64,000 nt of DNA, from NCBI GenBank assembly GCA_027382625.1, contig JAJKFJ010021811.1, positions 62,001-126,000 of the forward strand, read 5' to 3'. The notes under the pieces are model-generated. The model was not told the DNA's origin. It ran no database searches and was given only the letters and a program-made list of their open reading frames with translations. This document shows, one piece after another, positions 22,912 through 35,220 of this stretch. Each line of letters opens with the position of its first letter. The first letter of the stretch is position 1. The position numbers and the translations under genes are program-made. The stretch is from Tetmemena sp. SeJ-2015 (lineage: Eukaryota; Ciliophora; Spirotrichea; Sporadotrichida; Oxytrichidae).

Positions 22912-25056
22912 ATGGAGAAAAAGAGCAAAGCTGCTTCTGAATTTAACACCTATGTTAAAAGTAATATTTGCTTTAAAACTTAATCCCTTGTAATTATAGA
23001 GCTGGGTCTTTATGAAAAGCATGTGCAAGAGAAGTATTTAGGGACGATATTCACGAGACAGTAAACCGGTTTCAATCCAGACTCTTTTTTGCACAAGGGA
23101 AGGACATGAAATTGAAGAGTGCACAAATTCAGATGGATGAGGCCGCTGAGGATCCTAATTTGCAACTGGTCTGTGGATAGAATGAGTTCGATCCCTACAT
23201 TAAATTCGGCAGAGACAATCTCCTCTTCGTTAAAAGAGAATACATAGATAAGTAAGTTAGCTTCTCATAAGCTCTTTTTTGTCTGCTTTTTTAAATTTAC
23301 ACTTTTTGTTGTAGACTAAGAGAACAGACGAGGTATACGGAGGACTAGATAAAGAATTTCAAGAGTCTCTATTGCAACTATGCCGAGATAGGAAAGGGTT
23401 TGAATTTCAGGCGTTTTAAATCCTTCCTAACAGCTCTGTTCAATATAACTCATCACCCCTTTGCAGAAGACTTTTTCTTGTTCTTTGATACCAATAGAGA
23501 TGGGCTGGTTGATTTTTATGAAGTGGTGATCGGCATGGACACGATTGAGAAGGGAGACTTTGATCAGAAAGCTAAATTTTGCTTTGCCATGTACGACATT
23601 CTTGAAATAATTATGATAGTAAATTATTGTTATAATGGTTTGAAAATGGAGTGCTTGATATATTTACTCTGAGAGAGGTAGCTAATTATAAATTGAATGA
23701 GAATATAAATATATTATAGGTATGTAAAGTCTATTCATTATTATTGAGGTATTAAAGAAGAGCTTCGTGAATCAGATTCTGTCGCTAGAGCAAGCTATTT
23801 AAAAATTACAGAACCACAAAACTCAATATCCAAATGGGTGGACTTTCGAAGAATTCGAAATTGAAATTTTACCTCTGCTGGATACATCACTAAGCCTTGC
23901 ACTTGATAGAATGGAATTTCACAAGCAGTTGATAAATTTAACTATGAGTTTTATATATTTTACATCGATAATTATGATAAATGAACTTGAATTCAGATTC
24001 AACTTCACTCTTGAGTCGTTGGAGCTTTTATGGAATATGTATCGCACCTCCCTGGATAAAAATGTTTCAGAAAATAGAATAAAAACTGCTGTAGCTTTTT
24101 CTGCTCACTCTCCTGAGCTCGTGACAAAGGAATAGTTTAAGCTAATCAATATAAATTTAAACCTCTTTTATATCACTTCATATTTATTTAAAAGAATCAT
24201 GTCAGATGTGTTCAGAGTTAAGGACGCAAATCTGGTGAATAATCTTTTCGTGATTGCAGACACAAATGGAAATGGTGCACTAGACATTAGAGAACTGATA
24301 GGGAACATAGTTTTTTGGTTGAGGGGAACTCTTGGCTACAAATTTGCACTTTTCTTTGAGGTGTTTGTGTCTGTAAATGGAGGTCTATTCGTCTCTTCTG
24401 AGAATCTCATTATCCTTAAAATGTTAAAATCATATAACTTTACTTTAATGATAATTTTGATCAATAAGGTGTTAGGGGATGCTCTGAAAGTATTCAAAGA
24501 AAGTTTCTTCCTCGCAAAACAGACAGCAGACAAGATGAACAAGAATCTCAATGGCATGATCACATTTGAGGAGTTCCACTCCTATTGCAAGTCCAACCCT
24601 TAGGCCATAGACTTTCTTTGCAGGTTAACTATCGGCCCCTACCCTCTGAGCTAGGATCTGCAAGCCAAGATGCTAGAGTACTAAACATAGTAGATGCTGT
24701 AGTACTATCCTCAGCTGGCCATTTAAAACTAGCCAACTGAGAATCCCTTAAACCAAAGTTTAGAATAAGAGAGAACTCAGAGTAGAGCTAAACTTAATTA
24801 GTCCTTCACTAATCTCAATCAATCAGGGGTGCATGCGAGTAATCAAGCCAGTCAGTAGTTCATGACTCCCAACAAGAGAATAATGCCACTCATGCCTCCT
24901 CAGATGATGGGGCCGGATCCCAATAATTACTAGATCGTTCCTTTTGAAGAAAAGAAATCTAGCAGGATGAAATCATAGCCGGGGAGGTTAAATTTCGTGG
25001 GGATGGGATAACAATATAACTTTAAAACTTTTTTCAGCACACTTAATTGTCTTTGA
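22912..25056 (+). CDS. EF-hand calcium-binding protein with Gln-rich tail
   Basis: The ATG at 22912 opens MEKKSKAASEFNTYVK. Introns follow, including one of 20 nt near 23061-23080 and one near 23252-23315. EF-hand loops are seen at about 23490 (DTNRDGLVDFYE, all ligand positions good), at 23595-23660 (DILENGVLDIFT, rebuilt only after removing IES 23602-23645; position 3 is Leu, so it may bind weakly), at about 24260 (DTNGNGALDIRE) and at about 24535 (NKNLNGMITFEE). The order resembles calcineurin-B/NCS-like proteins, but a Gln/Pro/Met-rich tail of about 140 residues is added before TGA 25054-25056. It probably acts as a calcium sensor. The segment 23915-23995 is AT-rich and may hold one more frame-neutral IES. 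Confidence 0.75.
23602..23645 (+). other. IES inside an EF-hand loop, pointer TTGAAA
   Basis: Repeat at 23602-23607 and 23640-23645. Deletion of 38 nt turns a broken frame into MYDILENGVLDIFTLREV, an EF-hand of exact length. The insert has no acceptor AG, so an intron cannot explain it. Confidence 0.85.
24136..24191 (+). other. probable frame-neutral IES, pointer TTTAA
   Basis: Repeat at 24136-24140 and 24187-24191. Deletion of 51 nt joins TKEQF to KRIMSDVFRVKD. The insert is AT-rich and stop-free, so support is from composition and the natural join. Confidence 0.55.
24422..24474 (+). other. IES, pointer TGTTA
   Basis: Repeat at 24422-24426 and 24470-24474. Deletion of 48 nt joins LIILKML to GDALKVFKESFF; the removed part is AT-rich and hydrophobic in translation. 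Confidence 0.65.
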
Positions 25057-25414
25057 AAAATTTATCAAGATCAAATTATTCGGAAGGGGTGAGGAAAGAC
25101 AAACAAAGGATATCTTAATCTTTGTCTATTTAGAGAAATCTATTCTTCTGATTTAGTAATGATCTTATTATAGATCTTCAGTCATATTAGATCCACTCCG
25201 ATATAAGATAGCAGGAGTGGAGTATATGGAGTGTAGCCTTAGGTTTTCAATCCAAATAAGAGGTGGGTGGTTCGGGACTGAGCAAGGCACCAGCCAATTA
25301 AATCTATATCAATATACGAATATTCACATATAATATTAGCTTTTCCTGCTCACTCAGTAATTCTTTTTCTGTTTTATAATAGAGTAGTGAATTAATTTTG
25401 AGTGAAGTAGACTT
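25057..25414. other. intergenic spacer
   Basis: No convincing frame in these 358 bp between two plus-strand genes. It is moderately AT-rich with no recognisable signal. Confidence 0.4.
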
Positions 25415-28400
25415 ATGAAATTGAGAAAATAAAGGAAAGAGAATCCCGAAGATGAAACATTTTAAGAGGAACCTCCTATCGAAAATTCGAATAAGAGAAC
25501 TAGACAGCGATAATGTAAAAATTAAAATTCAAAGTAGCGAAAAAGACATTTGATAAAGGGAATTCTAAAAACGACAAGTTCTATCTCTCGGATGTAGACT
25601 CTTTGGATCTGTCATTCCAATCTGACTTTGAAAGTGATTCTTAAAGCACGAAGACTAAAAAGAAGCGTCAATCTAAGCATTAAGAAAAAATATAAGTCAA
25701 AAGCCTAAAGAAGCAGGCTTAGAAACTAAAGCCAAAAAATGATGTCACCAAGTAGGAGCAATATGATGTAGAGAGGGCTTTGGAATACGTAAATTAAATT
25801 CTAGAGTAGAAGAAATAGAGCGAGAAAAAGTGAGGTCAATACAAGAAGCAAGTAGATGAATTCTTCAGTGAAGAAAAGTTAGAAAGAAGAGAAGTAAAGT
25901 AAACTTCGATCTTAGGATAATCTTCTCATTGAGAGCACTAAAGAAGAATCAACAATCGATAGAGAGGAGGCGAATAAAGTATAGCCAACTAGTAATTTAA
26001 AGAGTTCAATTTAAGATGATTCTCAAGACTTGGAGAGGGAACTGGAACAATTGCTTTCCGATAATACCCCACTTTAAAATATAGAGAAGCCTATTAAAGG
26101 GGAAAGTGGAGACAAAAAATATCTTGATCCCTGAAAGACCCTTTTTTAATTCACACACTCAAAAATACACTCAGCCTAATGATACAAAACTCAATTTTGA
26201 CAAGAAAGGAGAGACTCAAGCATAAAAGAAAAGAGGAAGACCAAGGAAGGATGCTCAAATAAAAGAACCTGTGTAAAATAATCTATAAATATATTTTAGA
26301 ACCTCCAAAGTTTCGCTAATGAGGAAATTTCTAAAAGAGAGACACGATTGACTCAATAGTAGCCAGTCATTAACGAGGAAATAGCAAAAGTATAAGTGGA
26401 AGATCTATAATAGACCTAATAAATAGGCTTAGTTTAATTTGAGGATAAAGACGAAGAATCTGAGTAGACCTATAACTTAAAATCTAGTAGATAGAGTCAG
26501 AGTTGCAAGTAGCTAAGGAATAGGAAAATCATTGGAGAAAAAGAGGATCTTGAATAAACTCGAAATAGACTTGAAGATATTGATGTCAAGGGTTAATAAA
26601 GTGTTCAAAGAATTTTAGAAGCAAATTAAAAGTCCAGTAATCCTCTTTAATTAGGGATCTGTGATGATTGCTTAGACGAGAAGCTAACAACATTTTATCA
26701 AGCAAAGCCAAGTGGAAAAGTCTTCGATATAAACATAGATAAGGATGCTTATAGAAGATACATTACTAGGTTAAAAAACTTTGAGCATAATTTCAAAAAG
26801 TTTTGCTTACTAAACAACATTACGAATCCTGATGAAGAAGAAAAGTTTACAGGATCACTAGGTATGTTGAATCCTACTCCAACTGCAAAAGAGGAATAAA
26901 AGGGATCTGAAAATGGGTTATAGACTCAATAATCATAGCCGAATTAAATGATTAAAGTAAATAGTCGGATTTAAAGCATGAAGGTGAAGATAAGTTGCAA
27001 GCTGCAAGCCACAAGTAAAAAAGTGTAAAGCATTTCTCAATTTATGATGTGTTTCAAAGCGCCGGTGAGTTTGGATATGACATGTTGCTAACTCGAAATA
27101 GAGTTCGTAACATGCGCAGTTGAGAGGTTATGGACAAATTTCTCCAAAGCAAAATTAATGAAGAAGCTCATAGCAAAGAAGGATTGAATTTCTTACTCCA
27201 GAGTGATTAGCAATTTTTAAAGTGCAGGCACTAAATGGATATATATTATATAAATTATATGAATGGAGGAAGATAGGAAGAGGAAAACAAAGAAGATGTG
27301 AAGATAAAAGATTTGTAGAGAGCATCTAACTTTGAATAAACAAAGTAGGAAGCTGTATCAAATAAGGTTGGCATAGATTAAAATACTACAGCTGCAGCGA
27401 CAACAGAAAAGGCAGAAGATATCCTAAGCCTAAATAATCGTGAATCGGTTATCAATGGAGAGTCGCTCTAAAATTTTGAAGCAATTTCAAAAGTTCAGAT
27501 TCTCATATAAATGCTGACCCAAAAAATATTGAAGCAGCTAAAAGTTTGGTTGAGTAAAAAAAAGTGCCTGATGTTTCGTAAATTAATGAGCCTCTTCCTT
27601 TGCACTTAAGAATAAATTCTACCTTAAATCAATTACCTAAAATTGATGAGTAAAAGAAAGACGGTAGCATGCCTAAGTATGGGAATAAAAAGCTAACTCA
27701 ATCAATTATAGAGCAGTATAATATAAAGCAAGTAGGAGACACTTTTCAGTGCACCAATTGCTTTAAGTTCCAACCTAGATAGCGATACACTTTTCACAAG
27801 AGAAAATGCAAGAATTGTCTGTATGGAAAGAGCCAAAGAAAGCTCAAAGCACAAGGTCTTATTACAAATGAATCGTGCTCATTTGTTTCTGAATAAAAAG
27901 AGATTTCATAATTGCAAGTTATTAAGAAGGGAGAGGAAGTTTAATCTGCTTTTGTTGAATCAGCATCTAAACCCTCATTTAACGAATAGATTTAGAAGTT
28001 TTACTAGCTGTAAGCTAAATATGAAGGACTTTTAAAATCTTAGCCGTCGTAGCCCCAAGCCTTGACACCTTTAATTAATGCAGCTTCACACTCTTTTCAG
28101 CAATAATCGATTAATGGAGTCTAGATTAAGCCAAACAATTATTAAGGAACTCAGTAATTAGAATAAGTAAACAATAACTAACGCTAGAATTAATTCTAAT
28201 AAAGTCCAATGCAAGCATAAAGTCCAATACAGAAGAGTATACCAATTTAAAATCAATCGCACATCCTTCAACATCAGACTTTGGCATCTAAAATAGAAAC
28301 AAAGCTCATTTAGACTCAGAATTTGCTAGCCTCAAAAGAGTAGAAAGCAAATTTACTAAGTACTGTCCTTCCATAGAAGACTCTAAAGAAAAGCAATGAT

Positions 28401-29119
28401 TCAGTATTCAAAGCTCCAGAAAGTATTCCTCAGAGAAGGCTATCCTCTAAGTAGAGGCTTAGCAAAGAGAAGAACGATTCATAAAATCGAGCTAGTTCAT
28501 TAAGCTTACAAGATAGAGGTAGCTCCTTGCTTAATGATTATCTCAATCCTGAAAGTGCTAATGGAGAAGAGTTAAAAATAGTAACCACTGCAGAAGTTAT
28601 TTGGCTAAGTTCAATTAGACAATAAGAGCCAATTTCAGAATTAAAATTTGCCTCCTCAGAGATTGTATCCTCAAGCTGTATAAAATGGATACCATTCTTT
28701 CTAATAGTAAATACCTCCAGTCCCATAAAGCATGTAATCCTATCAAATAAATGGAACTTAGAATCTTCAGCCTGTATAACTAAATTAATTTAGGTACCCA
28801 AGTAATATGCCAAATCCAAATTATTAGCAAGCACAATAATCTTAGTTCCACATGCAACCAGATAGGTTATAAGGATAGTTAGGGTCTTAAAATCCATTTA
28901 AAAATCAACCTTTTGGATAATAGGTAAGGTACCCAATCATTCAACAAAACCCACAAATAGGCTATTAGCAAATGCCAAGAGCCTAGTAGTAGTTTTAGAT
29001 GTTTCCTCAAAGCATGGTTCATCCTTAGCCTTATCAACAATATCCTTCTTTTCAGCTCAATGGAAATCCTGGTCTAGCAACTTAACTATCAAAATTATCA
29101 GAGACCACCAATGTTCTGA
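25415..29119 (+). CDS. AT-hook and C2C2 zinc-finger protein, Gln-rich C-terminus
   Basis: The ATG at 25415 opens MKLRKQRKENPEDETF. A long Lys/Glu/Gln-rich protein follows, using many TAA/TAG codons as Gln. An AT-hook (KKRGRPRKDAQ) is at about 26230-26265, and a C-x2-C...C-x2-C finger (CTNC to CKNC, with FQPRQRYTFHKRK between) at about 27750-27820. The C-terminus is Gln/Pro/Asn-rich and prion-like (about 28600-29090), ending near TGA 29117-29119. Short removable segments are needed at several points; one GT...AG segment of 23 nt lies near 25518-25540. An A6 run at 26114-26119 coincides with a frame slip. The AT-hook indicates binding of AT-rich DNA minor groove, so a chromatin or transcription role is inferred. 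A related finger sits in the gene at 53.8-56.7 kb. Confidence 0.65.
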
Positions 29120-29207
29120 GAACTCTTTATTTATTCAAAAATATTGCAAAACTTATGATGAATTACATCAAGATATATAAGACCTATTTACAGTTAATTA
29201 AAAATAT

Positions 29208-32150
29208 TCAAACGTTAAACGTCTTAACTATTCTTGTTATATCCAAGCGACAGTACGGGCATTTTTTAATCGAAGAGTTGCTTGCACATTTAGAACAGGC
29301 AACTCTATGTGCACATTCTAAAAAGACTGTATCTATTTCCCTTGAATAGCAAATCTTGCAGTCATCTCCACTCTCCTGCTCTGCTTTTAGCAAACCGCTA
29401 AGTTCTTGCACTTGATTTTTAAGGATACCCATCTTCTTAGTCAGATATTTAACATCTCTCTTGCTTAATTTCCTCTTCAGTTGTGTAATTGGCTATTGAT
29501 TTAATTGAGAAAAAAATTATCTTACTAAATCTGAGGGCACAGTTTACATGATACCTGATGCTGAGGAGGCTGGTCTAGATATCCTCCTCATCTGATCGTA
29601 ATCCTCTTCGAATAAATGCTGAGGCAGAGCTATATGATGCATGTCATTTAACCTTGAGCCATCAAATCCGCCTATTATGAACATGATGTTGTTGAAAATG
29701 GCTGATTTATGGAAAGTCCTTGGCTAGGGTAAAGAGCCAGAAGTTTATATCGCAGTCCATTTCCTTTTCTCGATATCGTAAGTGAACAGATCATTAAATC
29801 TTTCTTATTCTGTATCAACTCCTCCGAATATCACCATCTAACCTCCGCTTATAGTAGCTGTATGTCTGTATCTTGGCTTAGGCTTCGGTCCTTTAATTCT
29901 CTTTATCTCATACCAAAAGTTCGACACTAAAATCTTGTTAATCTTTCTTTAAAATTACCAAAGCTATACTAGTAAATGTCATCTAGAGTGTCATGCCCAT
30001 TCCATCCCCCAAAGACGAACATTGAATGCTCGTAAACTACTGCAGTGTGCCCGAATCTGTTGAGAGGTTGAGTTCCATCACCTACAATCCTCTTCCATTT
30101 ATAGTTGGCCTTTTTGAGATTGCACTTGTATAAATCTGAGAATCTTGTCTTTCCATCGTATCCTCCATATACAAATATTTGTCCTTCGTAAAGAACAACT
30201 GTGTGGTCAGTTCTTTCAGAGGGACACTCTCCTTCTATATCAATCCGATCCCAACGCTTTCTATTCAAGTCATAGAAGAATAGATCATTGTAATACTCAC
30301 CGCTCTTCTTCTAATAACCTCCAAAGAAGAAGAGGCAGTCTCTATAAGCAACTCCCCTTGCTCCAGATCTAGGAAGTGGAATGACTCCCTAGTGTATTAG
30401 CTTTTCCCAAGTGTTAGTGTAAACATCATAAGAATAGAGATCGTTCTTCCTATCCTCTTAGTCTGTGCCTCCGAATAGATAATCTTTTGCTTGTAGTAAA
30501 TCACTTCATGTCCAGTTCTAGGTGTGAATGACAAACCTTGAGGCTTCAATTTAACCCACTCTCCAACAGTCATGTTATTGTAGTAATCTTCAGAGTAGAT
30601 TTTTGACTAAGTTAGCTTCGTGCTTTCTTTTGCCTGACCCTTCATAATTCTAATTTTCATTCTGGCTTATTCTCTTATGAGAAGAGTTGTTTCCTCCAAG
30701 CATATTCGATACTGAAAATAATGGATTTTATAACTCTTATAATTTAATACATGTCATTTCTCTTCATTCCGTCAAACCCGCTAATCACATAGAGATATCT
30801 AAATATGCACACATATTGCGCTCTACTATTCAATATCCATCTATGGTGATGCTTTGATGGAAAGTCCTTGATGAAGGGGAGTTCCCAATAGTTATAACTC
30901 TGGTCCAAGACTGAGTCGCGAATACATATTCTTGAATATCATTAAATCTCTCCTGCTGTTGATCAATGCCTCCAAAAATAAACATCGAGGTGTCAGATGA
31001 AACTGCAGTGTGTCTGTATCTGCCTTTCACAGCTCCTTTGATGTTGGCTGGTTATAACCATATATTGAAAGGAAACTTTAAAATGAAACCAAAGATTGAG
31101 ATCAAGATCGAAGACAGCCAAATCTGAGAGTGTGATATTCCCATCCCATCCTCCAAAGACATACAAGTAGTTGTTGACAATTACAGCTGAATGGCCAAAC
31201 CTTAGCTTGGGCTCACTCTCGATAAGATTATTCTGCACCACATTCATGATCTAAGCTGAATTCAATTTGAAAGGGTTATTTGCGATGCAATCCCATTTGT
31301 TCTAATCTAAGGAAAACATTTAATCACTTGATCAAGTATCGAAGAGTTCGTAATAAGAAGAGCTTTATCTCTCGGCTAACTTACAAACATTAAACCTGAA
31401 TATATCGCTGAAGATGTGCTATTCATCTCGTCCCACCATAGACATAAAAGTGATCTCGATATATGTTGAAAGTGTGATCAGTTCTCGCAGAAGGAGGATT
31501 GGAGGCTTGGAGGTCTATCCTTCACAGCAATTATATAAAGAATATCGAATTACCATTCATCGCTTAGCGTGTTGTACTCATAAATGTCATTGAAATAGTC
31601 ACCACCCTTTCGTGTATAGCCTCCAAAGATATAGATACTTTATGAAAATAAAAATAATAATCACACTTGCGTTGAATGAAATGCTCTAAGCGCCTGACCT
31701 AGACACTGGCAATGATTCACCTTTTGGGTCCAGCTTGATCCATTTAATTTAAAGTAATGGAAGTTTTTAAAGTGGAATTTCTTTTTGTCTGCAGCTAGTT
31801 TTAAATGTTGAATTTTACCGATTTGATAGAGGAAGAGATCATTGGTCCTTGTGTCTTAGTCAGCTCCACCAAATAGATAGAGATTATTGTTGTTTTCCAC
31901 GACTGTATGTCTGCATTAAAGGGATTTGGTTACTTTGATTTTTACTTTAAATTTTGCTTACCCAGTTCTTGGAGAATAGTTTTCTCCTCTTACTTCTATT
32001 TTCTCCCACCTCTTAAAAAAGACAAGTTCAATTTATTTATAATCTTCAGTATTTCCATGTTTTATCTTATAGCTAAAGAAATTTATAGAGTTAAATTATT
32101 CGAAAAAGATTCCTGCGCGATTACGAAAATTTAGTTCATCTCCCTGTTCA
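29208..32150 (-). CDS. kelch-repeat protein with C-terminal RING
   Basis: TGA at 29208-29210 ends a C3HC4 RING (CKICYSREIDTVFLECAHRV, then CSKC and CPYC) preceded by a short coiled coil. Upstream are two clusters of kelch repeats. The C-terminal cluster (about 29970-30560) has RTDHTVVLYEGQIFVYGGYD and RFGHTAVVYEHSMFVFGGWN. The N-terminal cluster (about 30800-32060) has RFGHSAVIVNNYLYVFGGWD and, across a GTAAGC...TGCAG intron, SPRTGHTVVENNNNLYLFGG. The clusters are linked by a Ser/Asn-rich hinge (about 30640-30720). About ten to twelve blades suggest two propellers. The start is unclear: the frame stays open to about 32230 with no ATG, so 32150 is approximate. From the families, kelch propellers bind substrates and the RING recruits E2, so a ubiquitin-ligase role is inferred. 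Two genes (split near 30650) is the alternative. Confidence 0.7.
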
Positions 32151-32251
32151 AAAGGATTTGAGGGAAATTGTGAATTATAGTTAATTCTTTGAAAACTTTC
32201 ACTTTTCGAGGCTAGCTTTATTTTCAGTTAGAAACTTGAAAAAACTTTGGA

Positions 32252-33054
32252 ATGGAATAAGAATAAGGTTACTATGATGTCGAGGGCATCGTTGATCACA
32301 GGATTGAACATGTAAGTTGCATTTAAGATTTAAAAAAATGTTTAAAGTAAAGAAATATTGATTACTTTTAAGATTAAGATCATTGTTTCTTGAAAATGAG
32401 AATGATATTAGGGTGATTTGAAGATCTACATAAAATGGGAGGGGTTCCCAAGCGAGCAGAACACTTGGGAAAGTGCGACTGACTAGTATCATAGCATCAA
32501 GGAGCTCATGAAAACCTACTTTGAAAGCAAAGGATTCAAACTCCTTCCACCTCAGTCAAAACTAGAAGAGGCAAGAAGATCTGCAGCATAGTTGCCTTGG
32601 AAGCTGAAGCTAACAAGCCCAAGTCTTCTACTTAATCTCCAACTTCACTTTCTAAAAATTATATAAATACACACATACCTTTCTCATGTATTATAATTCG
32701 ACAAGTGCTAAGAAAACTATCCCAAAGAAAGTGAAGAGTGATCTCGAGACAGCCAAGAGTCAAACCTCGACGACCAACTCAAAGCAGTCAGTTCACTTTA
32801 AAACTCAACCCTCTTTGCCTGAGTCTTAGAACGAAGATGAGTTGATGATTTGTGTGGACTTCAGTAAAGAGATTAGGGAGAATTTGGCTTTGTAAAATCT
32901 AGCTACTTTTGGCTTGAACTACTCATAGCAGCAACTTCAGTTTCAAAATGATTCTTTTTCCTAAAATGCAGAAGGAACTTTTGAGAAAGAAAAGACAGAG
33001 AAGAAAAGTACCAACTACTATCCTTTCTTACCTTTTAATAATTTTAGTTCTTGA
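32252..33054 (+). CDS. chromodomain protein
   Basis: The ATG at 32252 opens MEQEQGYYDVEGIVDHRIEH. A GTAAGT...ATTAG intron (32312-32411, 100 nt) follows in frame, then GDLKIYIKWEGFPSEQNTWE and SIKELMKTYFE. This is a complete chromodomain: the aromatic cage Tyr/Trp/Trp equivalents and the E-x-x-L helix are present, as in HP1/Polycomb-type readers of methylated histone H3. The rest (to TGA 33052-33054) is Ser/Thr/Lys-rich with a frame-restoring gap at about 32640-32700 that is probably an IES. No clear chromo-shadow domain is seen. Short chromodomain proteins act in heterochromatin and, in ciliates, in DNA-elimination pathways; that role here is only a possibility. Confidence 0.8.
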
Positions 33055-33110
33055 TCACTAATAGATTTTTTATTTTGCCTAAATTAAAAAATAAATATTG
33101 AATCGAATAG

Positions 33111-34958
33111 GTAAGTTTTTGAAAATCTTTCGAAAAATAATAAAAACTCTATAAGGAGAACTATTTCAGTTCAGCAAACTCGTTCACCATTAAAATAAGC
33201 TTCTGAGCCTCCTTCTAAAATGAGAGAGCTTGGTAACTCTAATTGATGAACAAGAGAGTTTTTGCCAGATCAATAGTTTTAAATAATTTTCGATTGATCT
33301 GGTTCCAGTTTAAGACTTTGACAAGAGTGATAACCACACTTCCACTTAAGCACTTTTGTCGCTCCCGTCTTATCCATCACAACAGATCTCGCAAATCCTT
33401 CTCGAGCAAGCAGCTAGTTCCTTCTTTCAACCAAGATTAGAAGAATCCTGAGAACTCAGTTTGGAGGAGAGTAAGGGTGAAGAGCAGCAAGTTGACATCA
33501 GTATGTTCAATGGTACGCTTAAAATAGAGGAGAGCCGCATCTAGGAGTATCTCTACAAGGAAAGAGAAGTCTAACTTCCACAGCAAGACTCAAGCTTAAT
33601 TTAGCCAAGAGCAAATGCGCAAACTGCATCACTCGCTCAGTGCACAAGCAGTTTGAGGATAACTCTCTTGAAAGGCTAATGTTTGAGGAGTTAAATGAGG
33701 AGGCTTCAAAGCTGAGCGATGAAAACTCCAGCAGTAACTCACAGTTGAAGTCATCTTCCCCTCCTCAGCGAATCTCTGGTTATTAAGAGATGCCAACTAT
33801 CTATTTACTATATCACTACTATTGATGATTATAAGTTAGCATATTTTATCCACGTGAACAAAGTTCCCGCTGTCTCTATATGCCAGCAACCAATCAGGAT
33901 CAATTTGAACCCTTCGACTTCCATCAAGAAGGCCAATAAAACTAAGACCCCTCAAGCGCCTGTAAAGCTTTTGAAGCCAAGACAGTAAGAACTTGAGATC
34001 ACTAGAAAGGCCTAATCAAAAGCAGTAACACCAGCCAGGAAAGATAATAGCCTGTAGATTCACAAGAACCACCAGAAAGTGCAAGATGTTAAAGTGTCGA
34101 ATCATTTTTCGCTCTTAAATTTGTAAGAGAAGAGAAGTGAGTATGAGGATCAGAGAAGAAGTAAACTGTTTGGGGACTCACTCGACAAAGGCAGTAACAT
34201 CAAGAAGAAGATCCGCTACGCTTTAAGTTTAAGACTATAAATCAAACTAGTGAAGTGGCCAAAGCCAATCGAAACAGTCATGAGGATTTTAAAGCCTCAG
34301 AAACCTTTGCCAAGCCAGACAACGAATAAAGCAAGTTTGATTCCTGTGAGAAGTAAATGAGCTTGAGAAAAGATGAGAATAATCGTTCATGCTCCAGGGA
34401 TAGCACTTTGCTAGAGATTGAGTAGTTTGAGATATTTTCTCTCATAGGTCAAAACTCTAAGGCCTAACCCATCGCACGATCGGATGCAGGAATTCAAGTG
34501 AATCCATCCTCAATGTTCCTTTAAAAAATAAAAACTATAAAATACAATCTTTCTCAGCAAGATGGGGTACCTTGGCAGTCAAGATGATGAACCAAAGAGC
34601 GCTTCAGAGTTTGGACAGCACAATTGAGTTTATTGAGAGAGAAAAGTTGACATCTAGAACAGGCTCATTCTTTTCTGGAGACTCGCCCAAGCAGATAGTA
34701 GCAACAGCTTAAATGGGTGGACATTCTTACTACTTACAATTAGAATAGTTTTATTAATCCTACTTGGTAGACTGGAGGTAATCATTGAAGTTTGAGGGTC
34801 TGAAAGCCTAGAGTCAATAAAAGTAGAGAGGTTAACCTTCTGATTTTCAAGGTGTGATAGCACTCACACCTTCTTGGGAAAACGACTTTGTGATTTCTGA
34901 GTGCTTTCCTGCAGTCATCTAGGACTTTCTCAATGAAGTCATGAATCAGATTGAGTGA
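33111..34958 (+). CDS. hypothetical Ser/Lys-rich protein
   Basis: I do not recognise it. Coding-like blocks on the plus strand include SVQQTRSPLKQASEPPSK (about 33170), LSLEESKGEEQQVDISMFNG (about 33455), LNLAKSKCANCITRSVHKQF (about 33600), RKAQSKAVTPARKDNSLQ (about 34000), EVAKANRNSHEDFKASETF (about 34250) and LQSLDSTIEFIEREKLTSR (about 34600). They end NEVMNQIE with TGA 34956-34958. The blocks lie in different frames, so several IESs or introns intervene. A typical intron (GTAAGT...TTTCAG) ends near 33170. The start codon is not identified. A lone C-x2-C pair (CANC) is present, but no full finger. Confidence 0.5.
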
Positions 34959-35220
34959 AAGAAACCGGAAGTAGCCTACACATATCATCATTTTACCTCT
35001 ATATATTCTGAGAGTTCACTGGTAAGAGTCCTATCTCCATTGTGAGTTTGAGCTTTTGATCATAATTGTTGTGTGTTTTCTAGCATATTTGATATGAGAG
35101 TACGATATATCGCTGTGAATTTGATAGAAGTTGTGTTAAGATTTATTTGCTGACTTTATTTTCTACTTCTTCTTTGGAAGCAGTGATTAGAGTGACTTTA
35201 ATAATTTAAAGAATAAAATA

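Noticed and set aside
23692..23760. IES with pointer GAGGTA in the EF-hand gene
   Set aside because: The same segment starts with GT and ends with AG, so intron and IES readings give identical protein; it was not listed as a separate IES.
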